Assembly (NCBI GenBank): GCA_964372115.1
Contig: CAYJPN010000031.1
Span: forward strand, 1 to 61,860
Length of the DNA: 61,860 bases
Direction: 5' to 3'
Source of the DNA: CG2-30-36-16 sp964372115
Lineage (GTDB): Bacteria > Bacteroidota > Ignavibacteria > Ignavibacteriales > Ignavibacteriaceae
Shown: piece by piece, positions 47,660 to 55,423 of the stretch
How the letters are laid out: each line of letters opens with the position of its first letter
Position numbering within the stretch: the stretch's first letter is position 1
Position numbers and translations under genes: made by a program
Notes under the pieces: model-generated
Told to the model about the DNA's origin: nothing
What the model saw: only the letters and a program-made list of their open reading frames with translations
Database searches by the model: none

Positions 47660-48486
47660 TTCGCTATTAATTCAGTTAGTAGAATTCCAAAAAATCCCCC
47701 GAACGAGGCTGATACAAAATTAACGACATCGTTATTTATCCATTTAATGCCGGAAATTAATTCAGTACGTGTTTCACAGTGCCGTAATTTTTCTGTGGGA
47801 ACACCACAAATTGTGCACTGGTTTTTTCTCTGTATTGCGGCGCCAATAATACTATCTATTATGCTTCCAATAAAACCGGAAGAGAAAATTATGAAAATAA
47901 ATAAAATATAATTTTTTGTAACCCAATATAAAGATGATATGGCGATGGTGAAAGTACCGAATATTCCTGCAATCGTTCCAACAAGTGATATTCCTCCGGA
48001 AACACCTGGTTGTATTTTTTTAAAATTTGAAATGTTATATGTTTTTCCTTTTATAAAAGTTCCGATTTCTGTCTCCCATGTATCGGCACATGCCGCCGCA
48101 ATTGATGAGACGAAACCTACATAAAAAAGTTCCGATGCCTCAAAATAATTAACCAATATTAACATTGTAGCAAATCCGCCGTTTGCAATTACCTGTGCGT
48201 AATCTCTTTTTTCATTTTTTTCGGATATAGCTGCGCTGCTATTATTAATTTTATTGTACTTTGAAATAAGACTTGTAGTAATAAAAAATGTTACCATCGG
48301 CACGGTCCACTTCCATCCCCCAAGAGCAAAAATTACGATTGCCATAAAAAAAACTGATGTTGTGCCGGAAACAGAGAGGAACTTAAATTTGTATGAAAAA
48401 AAAGAAATAATTAAAGCTAGAATTAGAGCTGACAAAAGCTGATGCGTAGAAAAATAATCCGGGGTCAGGCCAAATAAATTTTGCAT
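47656..48486 (-). CDS. DUF92 family membrane protein
   Basis: A polytopic protein of about 276 residues with six or seven helices. The DUF92 landmarks are visible: FLSVSGTTSVFFMAIVIFAL, then ADTWETEIG, PGVSGGISLVG and the terminal CETRTELISGIKWINNDVVN. The family includes plant VTE6 phytyl-phosphate kinase; in bacteria the substrate is unknown but a prenyl-phosphate kinase role is possible. An in-frame TTG 15 codons earlier exists. The ATG at 48486 is preferred because it gives the usual family N-terminus. It is the first gene of the long minus-strand envelope operon. Confidence 0.88.
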   Translation of the reverse strand: MQNLFGLTPDYFSTHQLLSALILALIISFFSYKFKFLSVSGTTSVFFMAIVIFALGGWKWTVPMVTFFITTSLISKYNKINNSSAAISEKNEKRDYAQVIANGGFATMLILVNYFEASELFYVGFVSSIAAACADTWETEIGTFIKGKTYNISNFKKIQPGVSGGISLVGTIAGIFGTFTIAISSLYWVTKNYILFIFIIFSSGFIGSIIDSIIGAAIQRKNQCTICGVPTEKLRHCETRTELISGIKWINNDVVNFVSASFGGFFGILLTELIAK

Positions 48487-48701
48487 TTTACATAAATGAA
48501 AAATTAACAACGCATTTCCTTTCCACAGCAATTTTTTTTGAGTAAAGATAATTCTTAGCCCGCCTTAAAATCAAGGTAAATAATTACATATAGAACTTAC
48601 TTAAAGACATCTCTCATATTAAAAATTATTTATCTCAATAGTTGCAATTCTTAGTTTTTTATAGTTATTTTCAGTACCATTAAAACAAAAAAGGAATAAA
48701 A

Positions 48702-49289
48702 ATGAAAAAGTTAATTGTTCTCTCCTTTCTTTTATTATCGGCGGCTGCATTTAGCCAGGGTTTTAAAATCGGCATAGGCGGCGGTTTAACTACAATACAA
48801 GGTCCCGACGCTTTTACAAATGATTTAAGTAATGGCGGTGCAGGTTTTGGCGCCGAATATCATGTTGGAGCAAAAGCCAAATTCAGTTTGCCTCTCATTC
48901 CACTAACACCGGTAGCATTTATTAATTACCATTTTTTAAATTCAAGCGAAGATATAAGCGGAGCAACAGTAGAAGCTTCTTCCAGTATTCTTTCTATTGG
49001 CGCCGGCGCGGAGTGGACTTTGTTACCCGGACCGCTAAGCCCATATCTTGCTCTTGATGTTGCAATGAACTCAATCGGGGATCTCAAAATAACATCGCCA
49101 TTGGGAACAACTACTTCTAATGGCGCTTCACGAGTTGGTATTGATGTTGGAGTTGGGGCGGAGTTTAAGTTATTACCTAAGTTTGATGTCGATGGGAGTA
49201 TAAAATATAATATGTTTAATTTGTTCGGAAAAGAAAGCGGTGAAAAAACAATTAGTGCGTTAGTTATAAATGTTACTCTTCTTTTCTAA
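48702..49289 (+). CDS. Small outer-membrane beta-barrel protein
   Basis: A 195-residue protein with a signal peptide (about 1-19, ending AAAFSQ), glycine-rich amphipathic strands and a C-terminal VINVTLLF typical of outer-membrane barrels. It fits an eight-strand OmpW/OmpA-like porin family fold. An AAGGAA motif precedes the ATG. It stands alone, divergent from the DUF92 gene and followed by its own terminator. Confidence 0.78.
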   Translation: MKKLIVLSFLLLSAAAFSQGFKIGIGGGLTTIQGPDAFTNDLSNGGAGFGAEYHVGAKAKFSLPLIPLTPVAFINYHFLNSSEDISGATVEASSSILSIGAGAEWTLLPGPLSPYLALDVAMNSIGDLKITSPLGTTTSNGASRVGIDVGVGAEFKLLPKFDVDGSIKYNMFNLFGKESGEKTISALVINVTLLF

Positions 49290-49310
49290 AAATATAACAT
49301 CTAAAAAATT

Positions 49311-49344
49311 AAAAGCTGCAATAATTATATTTGCAGCTTTTTTT
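49311..49344 (+). terminator. Rho-independent terminator of the small barrel gene
   Basis: AAAAGCTGCA and TTGCAGCTTTTTTT form a strong stem with a T-run, 22 nt after the stop codon of the plus-strand barrel gene. Confidence 0.9.
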
Positions 49345-49355
49345 GTATTTAAAAT

Positions 49356-49404
49356 AAAAAAGATGACTTCGAAGCAGATTATTATCTCCTTTAAGTCATC
49401 TTTA
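49356..49404 (-). terminator. Rho-independent terminator of the TPR gene
   Basis: On the minus strand AAGATGACTT and AAGTCATCTTTTTTA form a stem of about 10 bp with a T-run, just after the TPR gene stop. It sits back-to-back with the plus-strand terminator. Confidence 0.85.
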
Positions 49405-49422
49405 AATTAAAATTAAGTTAGC

Positions 49423-50187
49423 CTATTTAAGGGAGCCTAATTCATATTCAGCAAGTTTTTTATAGGTGGCGTCGGCTTTAGACTGGTTAAACATTTCTAC
49501 AGCTTTAGCGTTGTCTCCTTTATTTTTATAGGCTACACCCATATAATAATAAGGGCCTCCTTTGCCGATACCGCTGCGATATTTTAATGCGCTCTCTGCG
49601 GCGGCAATACATTCATCCCATTTTCCGTTTTCTGAGTAAACTTTAGAAAGCGCAAGGAATGCCGCGTCGTAATTGTTATTTTCAACAGCCTTCTTTAGGC
49701 TTTCAATACCTTTTGCACTATTTCCTTCTTTAATTTGCTCGCTTCCAAGCTTTGTGTAGGCGAGTGAAAGATTTTTCTTTATTGCGTTTTTAACTTTAGC
49801 ATTACCGCCGAGAGCAAGTACTTTTTCAAAATTGGTGATTGCCGAGTTCATATCGCCAAGCGAAAAATAAACGCCGCCAAGTGCGTTATAACCGCCTTCA
49901 AAATTTTTATTGATTTTTACCGTCTCTTCAAGAGTAGCTTTTGCTTCATCAAGTTTTCCGGCTTTCTTAAGCGAAATACCTTTTTGATACAAAATGCGGT
50001 AATCTTTTTCAATTTTAAGAGCTTTATCATAATCGGCAGCAGCGCCCATATAATTACCAGCTTTTAGTTTTGCATTCCCTTCATTAAAAAGTTTGCCTGC
50101 TTCGGAATCCATTTCCTGTGCAAATGCCGTAAGTGAGACAAATATAATGAATAAAAGGAAATAAGAAACTTTGGATTTCACCATCAT
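49423..50187 (-). CDS. Periplasmic TPR protein
   Basis: A 254-residue protein with a signal peptide (about 1-24, ending AFAQ) and about six TPR units, for example FNEGNAKLKAGNYMGAAADY and YYMGVAYKNKGDNAKAVEMF. It has no enzymatic domain and probably organises an envelope complex. AAGGA lies about 8 nt before the first of two adjacent ATGs. It follows tRNA-Leu by 42 nt and has its own terminator. Confidence 0.85.
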   Translation of the reverse strand: MMVKSKVSYFLLFIIFVSLTAFAQEMDSEAGKLFNEGNAKLKAGNYMGAAADYDKALKIEKDYRILYQKGISLKKAGKLDEAKATLEETVKINKNFEGGYNALGGVYFSLGDMNSAITNFEKVLALGGNAKVKNAIKKNLSLAYTKLGSEQIKEGNSAKGIESLKKAVENNNYDAAFLALSKVYSENGKWDECIAAAESALKYRSGIGKGGPYYYMGVAYKNKGDNAKAVEMFNQSKADATYKKLAEYELGSLK

Positions 50188-50229
50188 CGGTATCTTCCTT
50201 CTTGTTTATGGTTGGAAATTTGAATTATG

Positions 50230-50313
50230 TGCGGAAGACGGGACTTGAACCCGTACGCCCTTTCGAGCACTACCCCCTCAAGATAGCGTGTATACCAATT
50301 TCACCACTTCCGC
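50230..50313 (-). tRNA. tRNA-Leu (anticodon GAG)
   Basis: An 84-nt class II tRNA: acceptor GCGGAAG/CTTCCGC, anticodon stem CTATC/GGTAG with loop TTGAGGG, long variable arm GCTCGAAAGGGC and T arm ACGGGTTCAAGTCCCGT. Anticodon GAG reads CUC and CUU. The CCA end is not encoded. Confidence 0.95.
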
Positions 50314-50400
50314 AAAATTAGAAGCGAAAAAATAGGTTAACCTTTTCATAAAATCAACCCCAAGGCACAGTCCTTATCTTTTTTTTTTTGATTTTTTATT

Positions 50401-50868
50401 CTAATGATTTTTACCTTCAAACCGGTTTCTCATCAAAATATGTCTAATTTCGTCTCGAAAATGTCTTTCGAAAACAATCAATTTGGCTAACTGTTCATCC
50501 GACAGCAGACCGGAGAGAGAATCATGGAATTTTTTTCTCTCATTAAATTGTTCGTTTTCTATCTTCCAAAATTCATTTATTTGTTTCTTATACTCGGTAG
50601 AGTTTGTCTGGTTCCCGTGTTTAATGAGTTCATCCAATAATTCTATATGGTTATCAAGGCGGTGCCGGTAATCCTCCATCGTTTTTTTAAATTCTGAACG
50701 ACGACTAAAAAAGCGAACACTTGTTTCCTCATCAAGGTTTAAAATCTCAATAAGTTTTAATTTTTCAAGCTGTTCTATTTTGTCGTTTGCCATCATTTTG
50801 CGGTTTTGTGCTTCAGCGCTGTAATTTATGGTAAGCGATAAGAGCAATAAAAAAAATATTTGTTTCAT
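50401..50868 (-). CDS. Periplasmic helical protein in the sigma operon (Spy/CpxP-like)
   Basis: An exported protein of about 155 residues with a signal peptide (ending SAEAQ) and a wholly helical, charged body (KTMEDYRHRLDNHIELLDEL, then LLSDEQLAKLIVFERHFRDE). The layout fits Spy/CpxP/LTXXQ-type envelope proteins that act as chaperones or metal-stress sensors. The ATG at 50868 is chosen over an in-frame TTG; GAGG lies 5 nt before it. It begins 8 nt after the anti-sigma stop, so it belongs to the sigma operon and may be the periplasmic sensor that controls the anti-sigma factor. Confidence 0.72.
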   Translation of the reverse strand: MKQIFFLLLLSLTINYSAEAQNRKMMANDKIEQLEKLKLIEILNLDEETSVRFFSRRSEFKKTMEDYRHRLDNHIELLDELIKHGNQTNSTEYKKQINEFWKIENEQFNERKKFHDSLSGLLSDEQLAKLIVFERHFRDEIRHILMRNRFEGKNH

Positions 50869-50876
50869 AATAAACC

Positions 50877-51461
50877 TCAATGTAAATCTTTACTCAATAG
50901 TTCATGGTATACGAGATCTGCTTCTTGCTCGCTTAAACTATTTACGAGTGAATAATAATCGTTAGGTAAATAATCTCCGGTATTACCGGATGATGCAAGC
51001 AATTCATTTCTAATTTCTTTGTTTATTAGGGAATCAGCTTCTGCGGTTAAATCATCCGGCACAGTATAATCATTTGCAGATGAGGAATACAAATCAAGAA
51101 AACTTAATGAATTATCATCAGCAATTTTATTTCCGCTCGGTACCGGAGAAGAAATTGACCATACTGACAGTGAGATAAAAAATGCAGCAACAGAAACCGC
51201 AAAAACATATGCAAATTTTGGAATAAAAAAGCCCGATCGGTGATTTATTTTCGATCTGAATTGCGGAATTATTTTACCGAAATAATACTCGTCGGTTTTA
51301 ACGGTGCGTGTTTCATCAATGAGCTGCTTAACCTTTTCATACTTCATTAAGTCAGCTTGCAGTTGGGGAGATGAATTTATTTTTTGTCTGAAATATTCAT
51401 GCTCGGTATCGAGTAGAGTACCGTCAAAGTATTCAAATAATTTTTTCTCAGTCAGTTTCAT
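50877..51461 (-). CDS. Membrane-bound anti-sigma factor (no zinc motif)
   Basis: A 194-residue protein with a cytoplasmic N-terminal segment that resembles an anti-sigma domain (KKLFEYFDGTLLDTEHEYFR), one membrane helix (about 83-103) and a periplasmic tail. The HxxxCxxC zinc motif of many anti-sigma factors is absent. It overlaps the sigma gene by 14 nt. This position and topology make it the likely inhibitor of the ECF sigma factor. Release by periplasmic proteolysis or by the helical protein encoded next is possible. Confidence 0.78.
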   Translation of the reverse strand: MKLTEKKLFEYFDGTLLDTEHEYFRQKINSSPQLQADLMKYEKVKQLIDETRTVKTDEYYFGKIIPQFRSKINHRSGFFIPKFAYVFAVSVAAFFISLSVWSISSPVPSGNKIADDNSLSFLDLYSSSANDYTVPDDLTAEADSLINKEIRNELLASSGNTGDYLPNDYYSLVNSLSEQEADLVYHELLSKDLH

Positions 51462-52002
51462 CCATCAACTCCGTAACTTTTTTTATAGCGTGGAAATAGT
51501 TCGCTTTTAGTCCGCCGGTGCTTTTGCCGGTAATTTCAGAAATTTCTTCATAAGATAATTGGTCGTAATTTCTTAAAATGAATACTTCCCTTTGTTTTGC
51601 AGGAAGTTTTTGCAATATCTTATCGAGTTTGCTTAATTTTTCTTTCGCTTCGATATCTGCAATAATATCAACTCCGTTCGCCAGGTCGCTGTTATCCCTG
51701 TCGTCAAAAGAAAATATTTCTCTTAACTTTCTTCTCTTTATAAGATTCAGAGCGCGAGTAGATGTAATTCTAAAAATCCATGTATAAATAGAAGAAGCAT
51801 ATTTAAAAGTATTCAATTTTTTATACATTACAAGCAGTACTTCCTGTACAATTTCATCGGCATCGAGATGGTTTCCCGTCATTCTTCGAGCATGCCAGTA
51901 TATTTTTTCCTGGTATTTTAAAGCGAGCCTATTAAACGCGCTTTCATCGCCTTTCAAAAATTGCTGAACTAATAAATAATCACTGCTATAATCTGTCATC
52001 AT
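51448..52002 (-). CDS. ECF-type RNA polymerase sigma factor
   Basis: A 184-residue sigma factor. Region 2 (about 20-90) includes DADEIVQEVLLVMYKKLNTF and the -10 recognition helix YTWIFRITSTRALNLIKRRK. Region 4 (about 130-180) includes LPAKQREVFILRNYDQLSYE and EISEITGKSTGGLKANYFHA. There is no region 1.1 or 3, as usual for ECF sigmas. It is divergent from a Spy/CpxP-like gene and coupled to an anti-sigma gene, which points to envelope or metal stress control and probable autoregulation. Confidence 0.93.
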   Translation of the reverse strand: MMTDYSSDYLLVQQFLKGDESAFNRLALKYQEKIYWHARRMTGNHLDADEIVQEVLLVMYKKLNTFKYASSIYTWIFRITSTRALNLIKRRKLREIFSFDDRDNSDLANGVDIIADIEAKEKLSKLDKILQKLPAKQREVFILRNYDQLSYEEISEITGKSTGGLKANYFHAIKKVTELMDETD

Positions 52003-52016
52003 TATCTAATTGTTGC

Positions 52017-52047
52017 ACCGTTTTGACAATCGCGTTCCTAAAACGGT
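52017..52047. promoter_or_regulatory. Inverted repeat between sigma operon and Spy-like gene
   Basis: ACCGTTTT (52017-52024) and AAAACGGT (52040-52047) form a perfect 8-bp inverted repeat with a 15-nt spacer in the 139-bp divergent promoter region. It could be an operator or the two -35 elements of divergent ECF promoters. The assignment rests on position and symmetry only. Confidence 0.45.
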
Positions 52048-52141
52048 TTAAATACTCCGTGAATTTAATTTTGCTTCGATCTTAAACCAAAGATAAAGAT
52101 GCGGTGTCAAAAGGGCAAAACCAAAATAAAAAGGAAAAACA

Positions 52142-52624
52142 ATGAAAACATTATCAAAAATAGCAGTAACATTAATTGTTGCACTATTAGTAGCTTCACC
52201 GCTTTCTGCGCAAAAAATGCCCGGTAAAGATAATATGGGTTTTATGAACCGGTTAAATTTATCAGATCAACAAATGGATAAATCAGCAGAATTGAAAGCA
52301 GCGCATCAGAAAAAGATGATTGACCTTCGCTCCGAATTGCAGAAAGCAAACTTAAATTTGAGAGAATTGACACGCAAAGGGAACTATTCAAGAAGTGATT
52401 ACTTAAACGCTGTTTCCGAAATAGGCAAAATTAAAGAGAAAATTGAAACTTCAATAGCCGGACACAGAATGGACATTTACGAACTCCTCGATAGTGACCA
52501 GAAAGAAATTTGGAATAAAATGGATAAACATAGAGGGAATAAAAAAGGGATGATGTGCAGAGGCATGATGCGCAATAGAGAAATGCACAGACCAATGCAT
52601 CCGCCATTTGAAATAGAAGATTAG
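52142..52624 (+). CDS. Spy/CpxP-like periplasmic protein
   Basis: A 160-residue exported protein with a signal peptide (about 1-24, ending SAQ), helical repeats with an LTXXQ-like motif (MNRLNLSDQQMDKSAELKAA, then ELLDSDQKEIWNKM) and a Met/His-rich tail (KGMMCRGMMRNREMHRPMHP). The tail suggests binding of copper or another soft metal. Spy/CpxP-like proteins are small periplasmic chaperones or metal sensors. AAGGA precedes the ATG. It is divergent from the ECF sigma gene, has a strong terminator, and resembles the helical protein in the sigma operon, so both may be one regulon. Confidence 0.82.
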   Translation: MKTLSKIAVTLIVALLVASPLSAQKMPGKDNMGFMNRLNLSDQQMDKSAELKAAHQKKMIDLRSELQKANLNLRELTRKGNYSRSDYLNAVSEIGKIKEKIETSIAGHRMDIYELLDSDQKEIWNKMDKHRGNKKGMMCRGMMRNREMHRPMHPPFEIED

Positions 52625-52643
52625 CCCCTCGCTCCTCCTAAAT

Positions 52644-52680
52644 ATCCCCGGAGTATGAGCCGGGGATTTTTTATTTTTTT
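52644..52680 (+). terminator. Rho-independent terminator of the Spy-like gene
   Basis: ATCCCCGG and CCGGGGAT pair around an 8-nt loop and are followed by a long T-run. It sits 20 nt after the stop codon. Its T-run overlaps the stop-codon end of the opposing small gene. Confidence 0.92.
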
Positions 52681-52856
52681 TCAGTTCCAAACTCAACCAA
52701 GAGTACATTAGCGATTATTTCGTACCAATTAATACTTTTGGAAACCCGTTCAGCAATTTTTTTAATTTCGTCCCTGGTTAGCTCCCTATCTAATTCCTGT
52801 TGGGCTACATTTTGAATATCTGAAAATGAAAGTGAGTAAAATATTTTATCTCTCAA
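52671..52856 (-). CDS. Small conserved-looking protein next to restriction genes
   Basis: A 61-residue protein opening with TTG. The sequence looks real: DIQNVAQQELDRELTRDEIK and NWYEIIANVLL suggest a compact helical domain. I have seen similar small proteins in bacterial genomes but cannot name a function. It is 40 nt downstream of the restriction gene, on the same strand. It could be a control or accessory protein of that system, or unrelated. No internal ATG exists. Confidence 0.55.
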   Translation of the reverse strand: MRDKIFYSLSFSDIQNVAQQELDRELTRDEIKKIAERVSKSINWYEIIANVLLVEFGTEKK

Positions 52857-52896
52857 AAAATTTTTGCCTAAAAATTATTAAAAATAATATTCAACT

Positions 52897-53679
52897 TCAG
52901 TATGAATCGATTTTTTTTGCAGCAATTTCTTTAAACTTACTTTGTAATTGATCTTTAAATTCCTTCCCCACTTCATCAAATATTTTTAACAATTCTTGAA
53001 AAGTTCCCTTACCTCCTATGAAATTCCAATAATCATCTCCAACTAAAAAATCATTCGGGTAATCCATTAAATTTACTTCAGTAAATCTTGTATAAGGTTC
53101 CGGATGATACGGATTATAAGGAAAGGCAAGATATACATTTATATCTGTTCTCCTTTTTGCAACCCATTCCAGCAATTTTGTTTTACTTTTTTTAAATATA
53201 TCAATGTTGGGTTTAACGGTTTTAATCTCAAAATAATGTTCAATCCCGTCTCGTTTCATAAAAAAATCGGCAATGTCACCACTTTTTTGATACATCCCAT
53301 CAAACCGGGATGCTTCTAAAATTTCATGCTTCTCCCGGTTAATATTTGCCCTTCTTTCTCCATTTCTTAATTCATTTAGGATGTTGCTAACCACAGTTTT
53401 TTGGGAGGGTGAAATTTCTCCGCCAACTCCGTAATGTCTGCAGCACTCTTCTGAATTTTCGCTGGCAATTATTACAGAAACTTCCTCATAAATAGACATT
53501 CCAAGAGATGTAGCGAGCGAATGAATAAACGAATATGCAGCAATTTTTTCACTGTCCTGAATTAGTCGGGCGAGGAATGGCATCGATGAAGTTTCTCTGT
53601 CATATTTTTTTAATTTTGACTGCAATTTTGAATATAATAATTCTGTAATTTGCTTTTTTTGTGAAACTGATAATGCCAT
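52897..53679 (-). CDS. TdeIII-family type II restriction endonuclease
   Basis: A 260-residue protein with the TdeIII pattern. The helical N-terminus ends in YSFIHSLATSLGMSIYEEVS. The nuclease core contains GDIADFF and FEIKTVKPN, giving the PD-(D/E)xK-like D...ExK. The distinctive LLEWVAKRRTDINVYLAFPY, NPYHPEP and FIGGKGTFQELLKIFDEVG close the domain. It cuts unmodified DNA at a short site that cannot be read from the protein. The gene begins 5 nt after the methyltransferase stop, the order usual for keeping protection ahead of cleavage. Confidence 0.88.
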   Translation of the reverse strand: MALSVSQKKQITELLYSKLQSKLKKYDRETSSMPFLARLIQDSEKIAAYSFIHSLATSLGMSIYEEVSVIIASENSEECCRHYGVGGEISPSQKTVVSNILNELRNGERRANINREKHEILEASRFDGMYQKSGDIADFFMKRDGIEHYFEIKTVKPNIDIFKKSKTKLLEWVAKRRTDINVYLAFPYNPYHPEPYTRFTEVNLMDYPNDFLVGDDYWNFIGGKGTFQELLKIFDEVGKEFKDQLQSKFKEIAAKKIDSY

Positions 53680-53684
53680 TTTAT

Positions 53685-55262
53685 TTATTTCTCTTTTAAA
53701 TGAAAAATTATTTCCGAATATGCCGTCCTATCTTTTTCAACTCTATTAAGTACAGGCCTTTTAAAAGTGTTGACGATTTTCATTCCTGCATTTTCTGCAA
53801 TGGAAGGATATAAGTTGTATTTATCGTTGGCAACCAAAAAAACATTATAATCATTTTTAAAATATTTTTTGCAGTTCAACAATACTTCGGAAATTCCTTT
53901 TGTGTAGGATTCTCTAGCTTCTCTCCCCTGTCCGTGATATAGTCTACCTATTTCTAATCCATCGTTTCTGGCAAATCCAAATAAATCATAGGCATATGCA
54001 TGCTGCTCGTGGTAATCAATCAAACCCACATACGGAGGGCTTGAAAAAATACCATCAATCTTTTTTTCGGTTATTAACTCACTGAAAGATTTTGATCTTT
54101 TTTTAACTTCCGAGACTATCTCAAGATTACGGCTGTCACCTGTTAAACATACCTGGCATGTATTGGTTCGTAACTCATCAAACTGTTTTAATCTTTGAAC
54201 CGTGTCCTTATAATATCGAACCCACCAATTGAAAGTTGTGAAAATAGGTTTGCAAATTTTTCCATGTTTTCTGCAATAATAGGTGGTGGTTACAGGTTCT
54301 AAGAGCGTGCCCAAATCAGCGTGACTGGTTGCTCTGCAAGACCTAATTGTTCTGCTTAAAATAATGCTGACAATTTTTTTTGTACTCAGATTATCAATTA
54401 GCTTAAGTTGGGCAAATACAAAATCTATTTCATCCCTAATAGCTGATAGATACCACTTATCAAGAAAAGTACCCGGATGTTTTTTTATTAATTCTATGTC
54501 ATATTTTTTTAATAAACCTTTATAGATCGTCAAAAATTCTTTTTCCCTTTCAGGAGCGTATAGTTTCTCATCAATCTCTTTTCTTCGAACTTTAAATTTA
54601 AATTCAGGAGAGGGGAAATATTTATTGTTAAAAGTTTTTAATTCTTCCAGAAGTTTTATTTCAAAATTTACATTATTCCTTTCCCAAGTAAATTCTTTAA
54701 GCTTTTTTGTGATGGAATCCATTACCCTTTTAATATCGTTGATGTTGTATTTGGTAATTTTAGCATTACTTATTAGGCTGTTAAAAGCTGAAACATCAAT
54801 ACCAATAGCATGCATCCCAAGTTCATTTGCCTGTACTAATGCAGTACCGCTGCCGCAGAAAGGGTCTAAAATGATATCACCCTTTTTAAAGAAAACTTCT
54901 CTTTTGAAATTGTCTGTTTTATCATCTAAAAAATACTCTACTAACTGAGGTATAAATTTCCCTTTATAAGGGTGAAGTCTATGAACATGCTTTGTGGTTT
55001 CAGCTTCTTTATATTCCGAAAATGATAATCTCCAGTTTAAATCTTCACCTAATTGATTCCGCCACGCTTCTTCTTTGGTCAAATTGTGTTCGCGATAATA
55101 TTCAATGAGATCTTTTTTATTTACAAAAGGTGTCCCATTGTCACCAATTTTGGGAATCCTCCCATATTGGACTAAATAAGAAATGTTAGAAATAGTAACA
55201 TTTTTATTAAGATGATCGCTTGCCCACTCACTGGCTTCTTTAAAAGTTATTAGCTCGTTCAT
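53685..55262 (-). CDS. Type II DNA methyltransferase (N4-cytosine or N6-adenine)
   Basis: A 525-residue methyltransferase. SAM-binding motif I is DPFCGSGTALVQ (about 133-144), followed by GIDVSAFNS; catalytic motif IV is SSPPYVGLIDYHEQH (about 416-430). SPPY is common in N4-cytosine enzymes, but N6-adenine cannot be excluded. The N-terminus has a helix-turn-helix-like segment (NISYLVQYGRIPKIGDNGTP), and a long central insert carries a possible zinc site (YYCRKHGKIC, then CQVCL). It lies 5 nt upstream of the restriction gene and protects the host DNA. Confidence 0.9.
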   Translation of the reverse strand: MNELITFKEASEWASDHLNKNVTISNISYLVQYGRIPKIGDNGTPFVNKKDLIEYYREHNLTKEEAWRNQLGEDLNWRLSFSEYKEAETTKHVHRLHPYKGKFIPQLVEYFLDDKTDNFKREVFFKKGDIILDPFCGSGTALVQANELGMHAIGIDVSAFNSLISNAKITKYNINDIKRVMDSITKKLKEFTWERNNVNFEIKLLEELKTFNNKYFPSPEFKFKVRRKEIDEKLYAPEREKEFLTIYKGLLKKYDIELIKKHPGTFLDKWYLSAIRDEIDFVFAQLKLIDNLSTKKIVSIILSRTIRSCRATSHADLGTLLEPVTTTYYCRKHGKICKPIFTTFNWWVRYYKDTVQRLKQFDELRTNTCQVCLTGDSRNLEIVSEVKKRSKSFSELITEKKIDGIFSSPPYVGLIDYHEQHAYAYDLFGFARNDGLEIGRLYHGQGREARESYTKGISEVLLNCKKYFKNDYNVFLVANDKYNLYPSIAENAGMKIVNTFKRPVLNRVEKDRTAYSEIIFHLKEK

Positions 55263-55423
55263 GTTCTACAAATTATAAATTAATTTTCCGATGCTAAAAA
55301 ATATATTTTGTGCGACTGTAATACAATGAAAAAAGAATATTAAATTTTATTTATTTTTAATTATTGGTATTTTCCATTAGCTTTAATATACATTTTTCCT
55401 CATCCCTAATTTATGAGGCTCTT

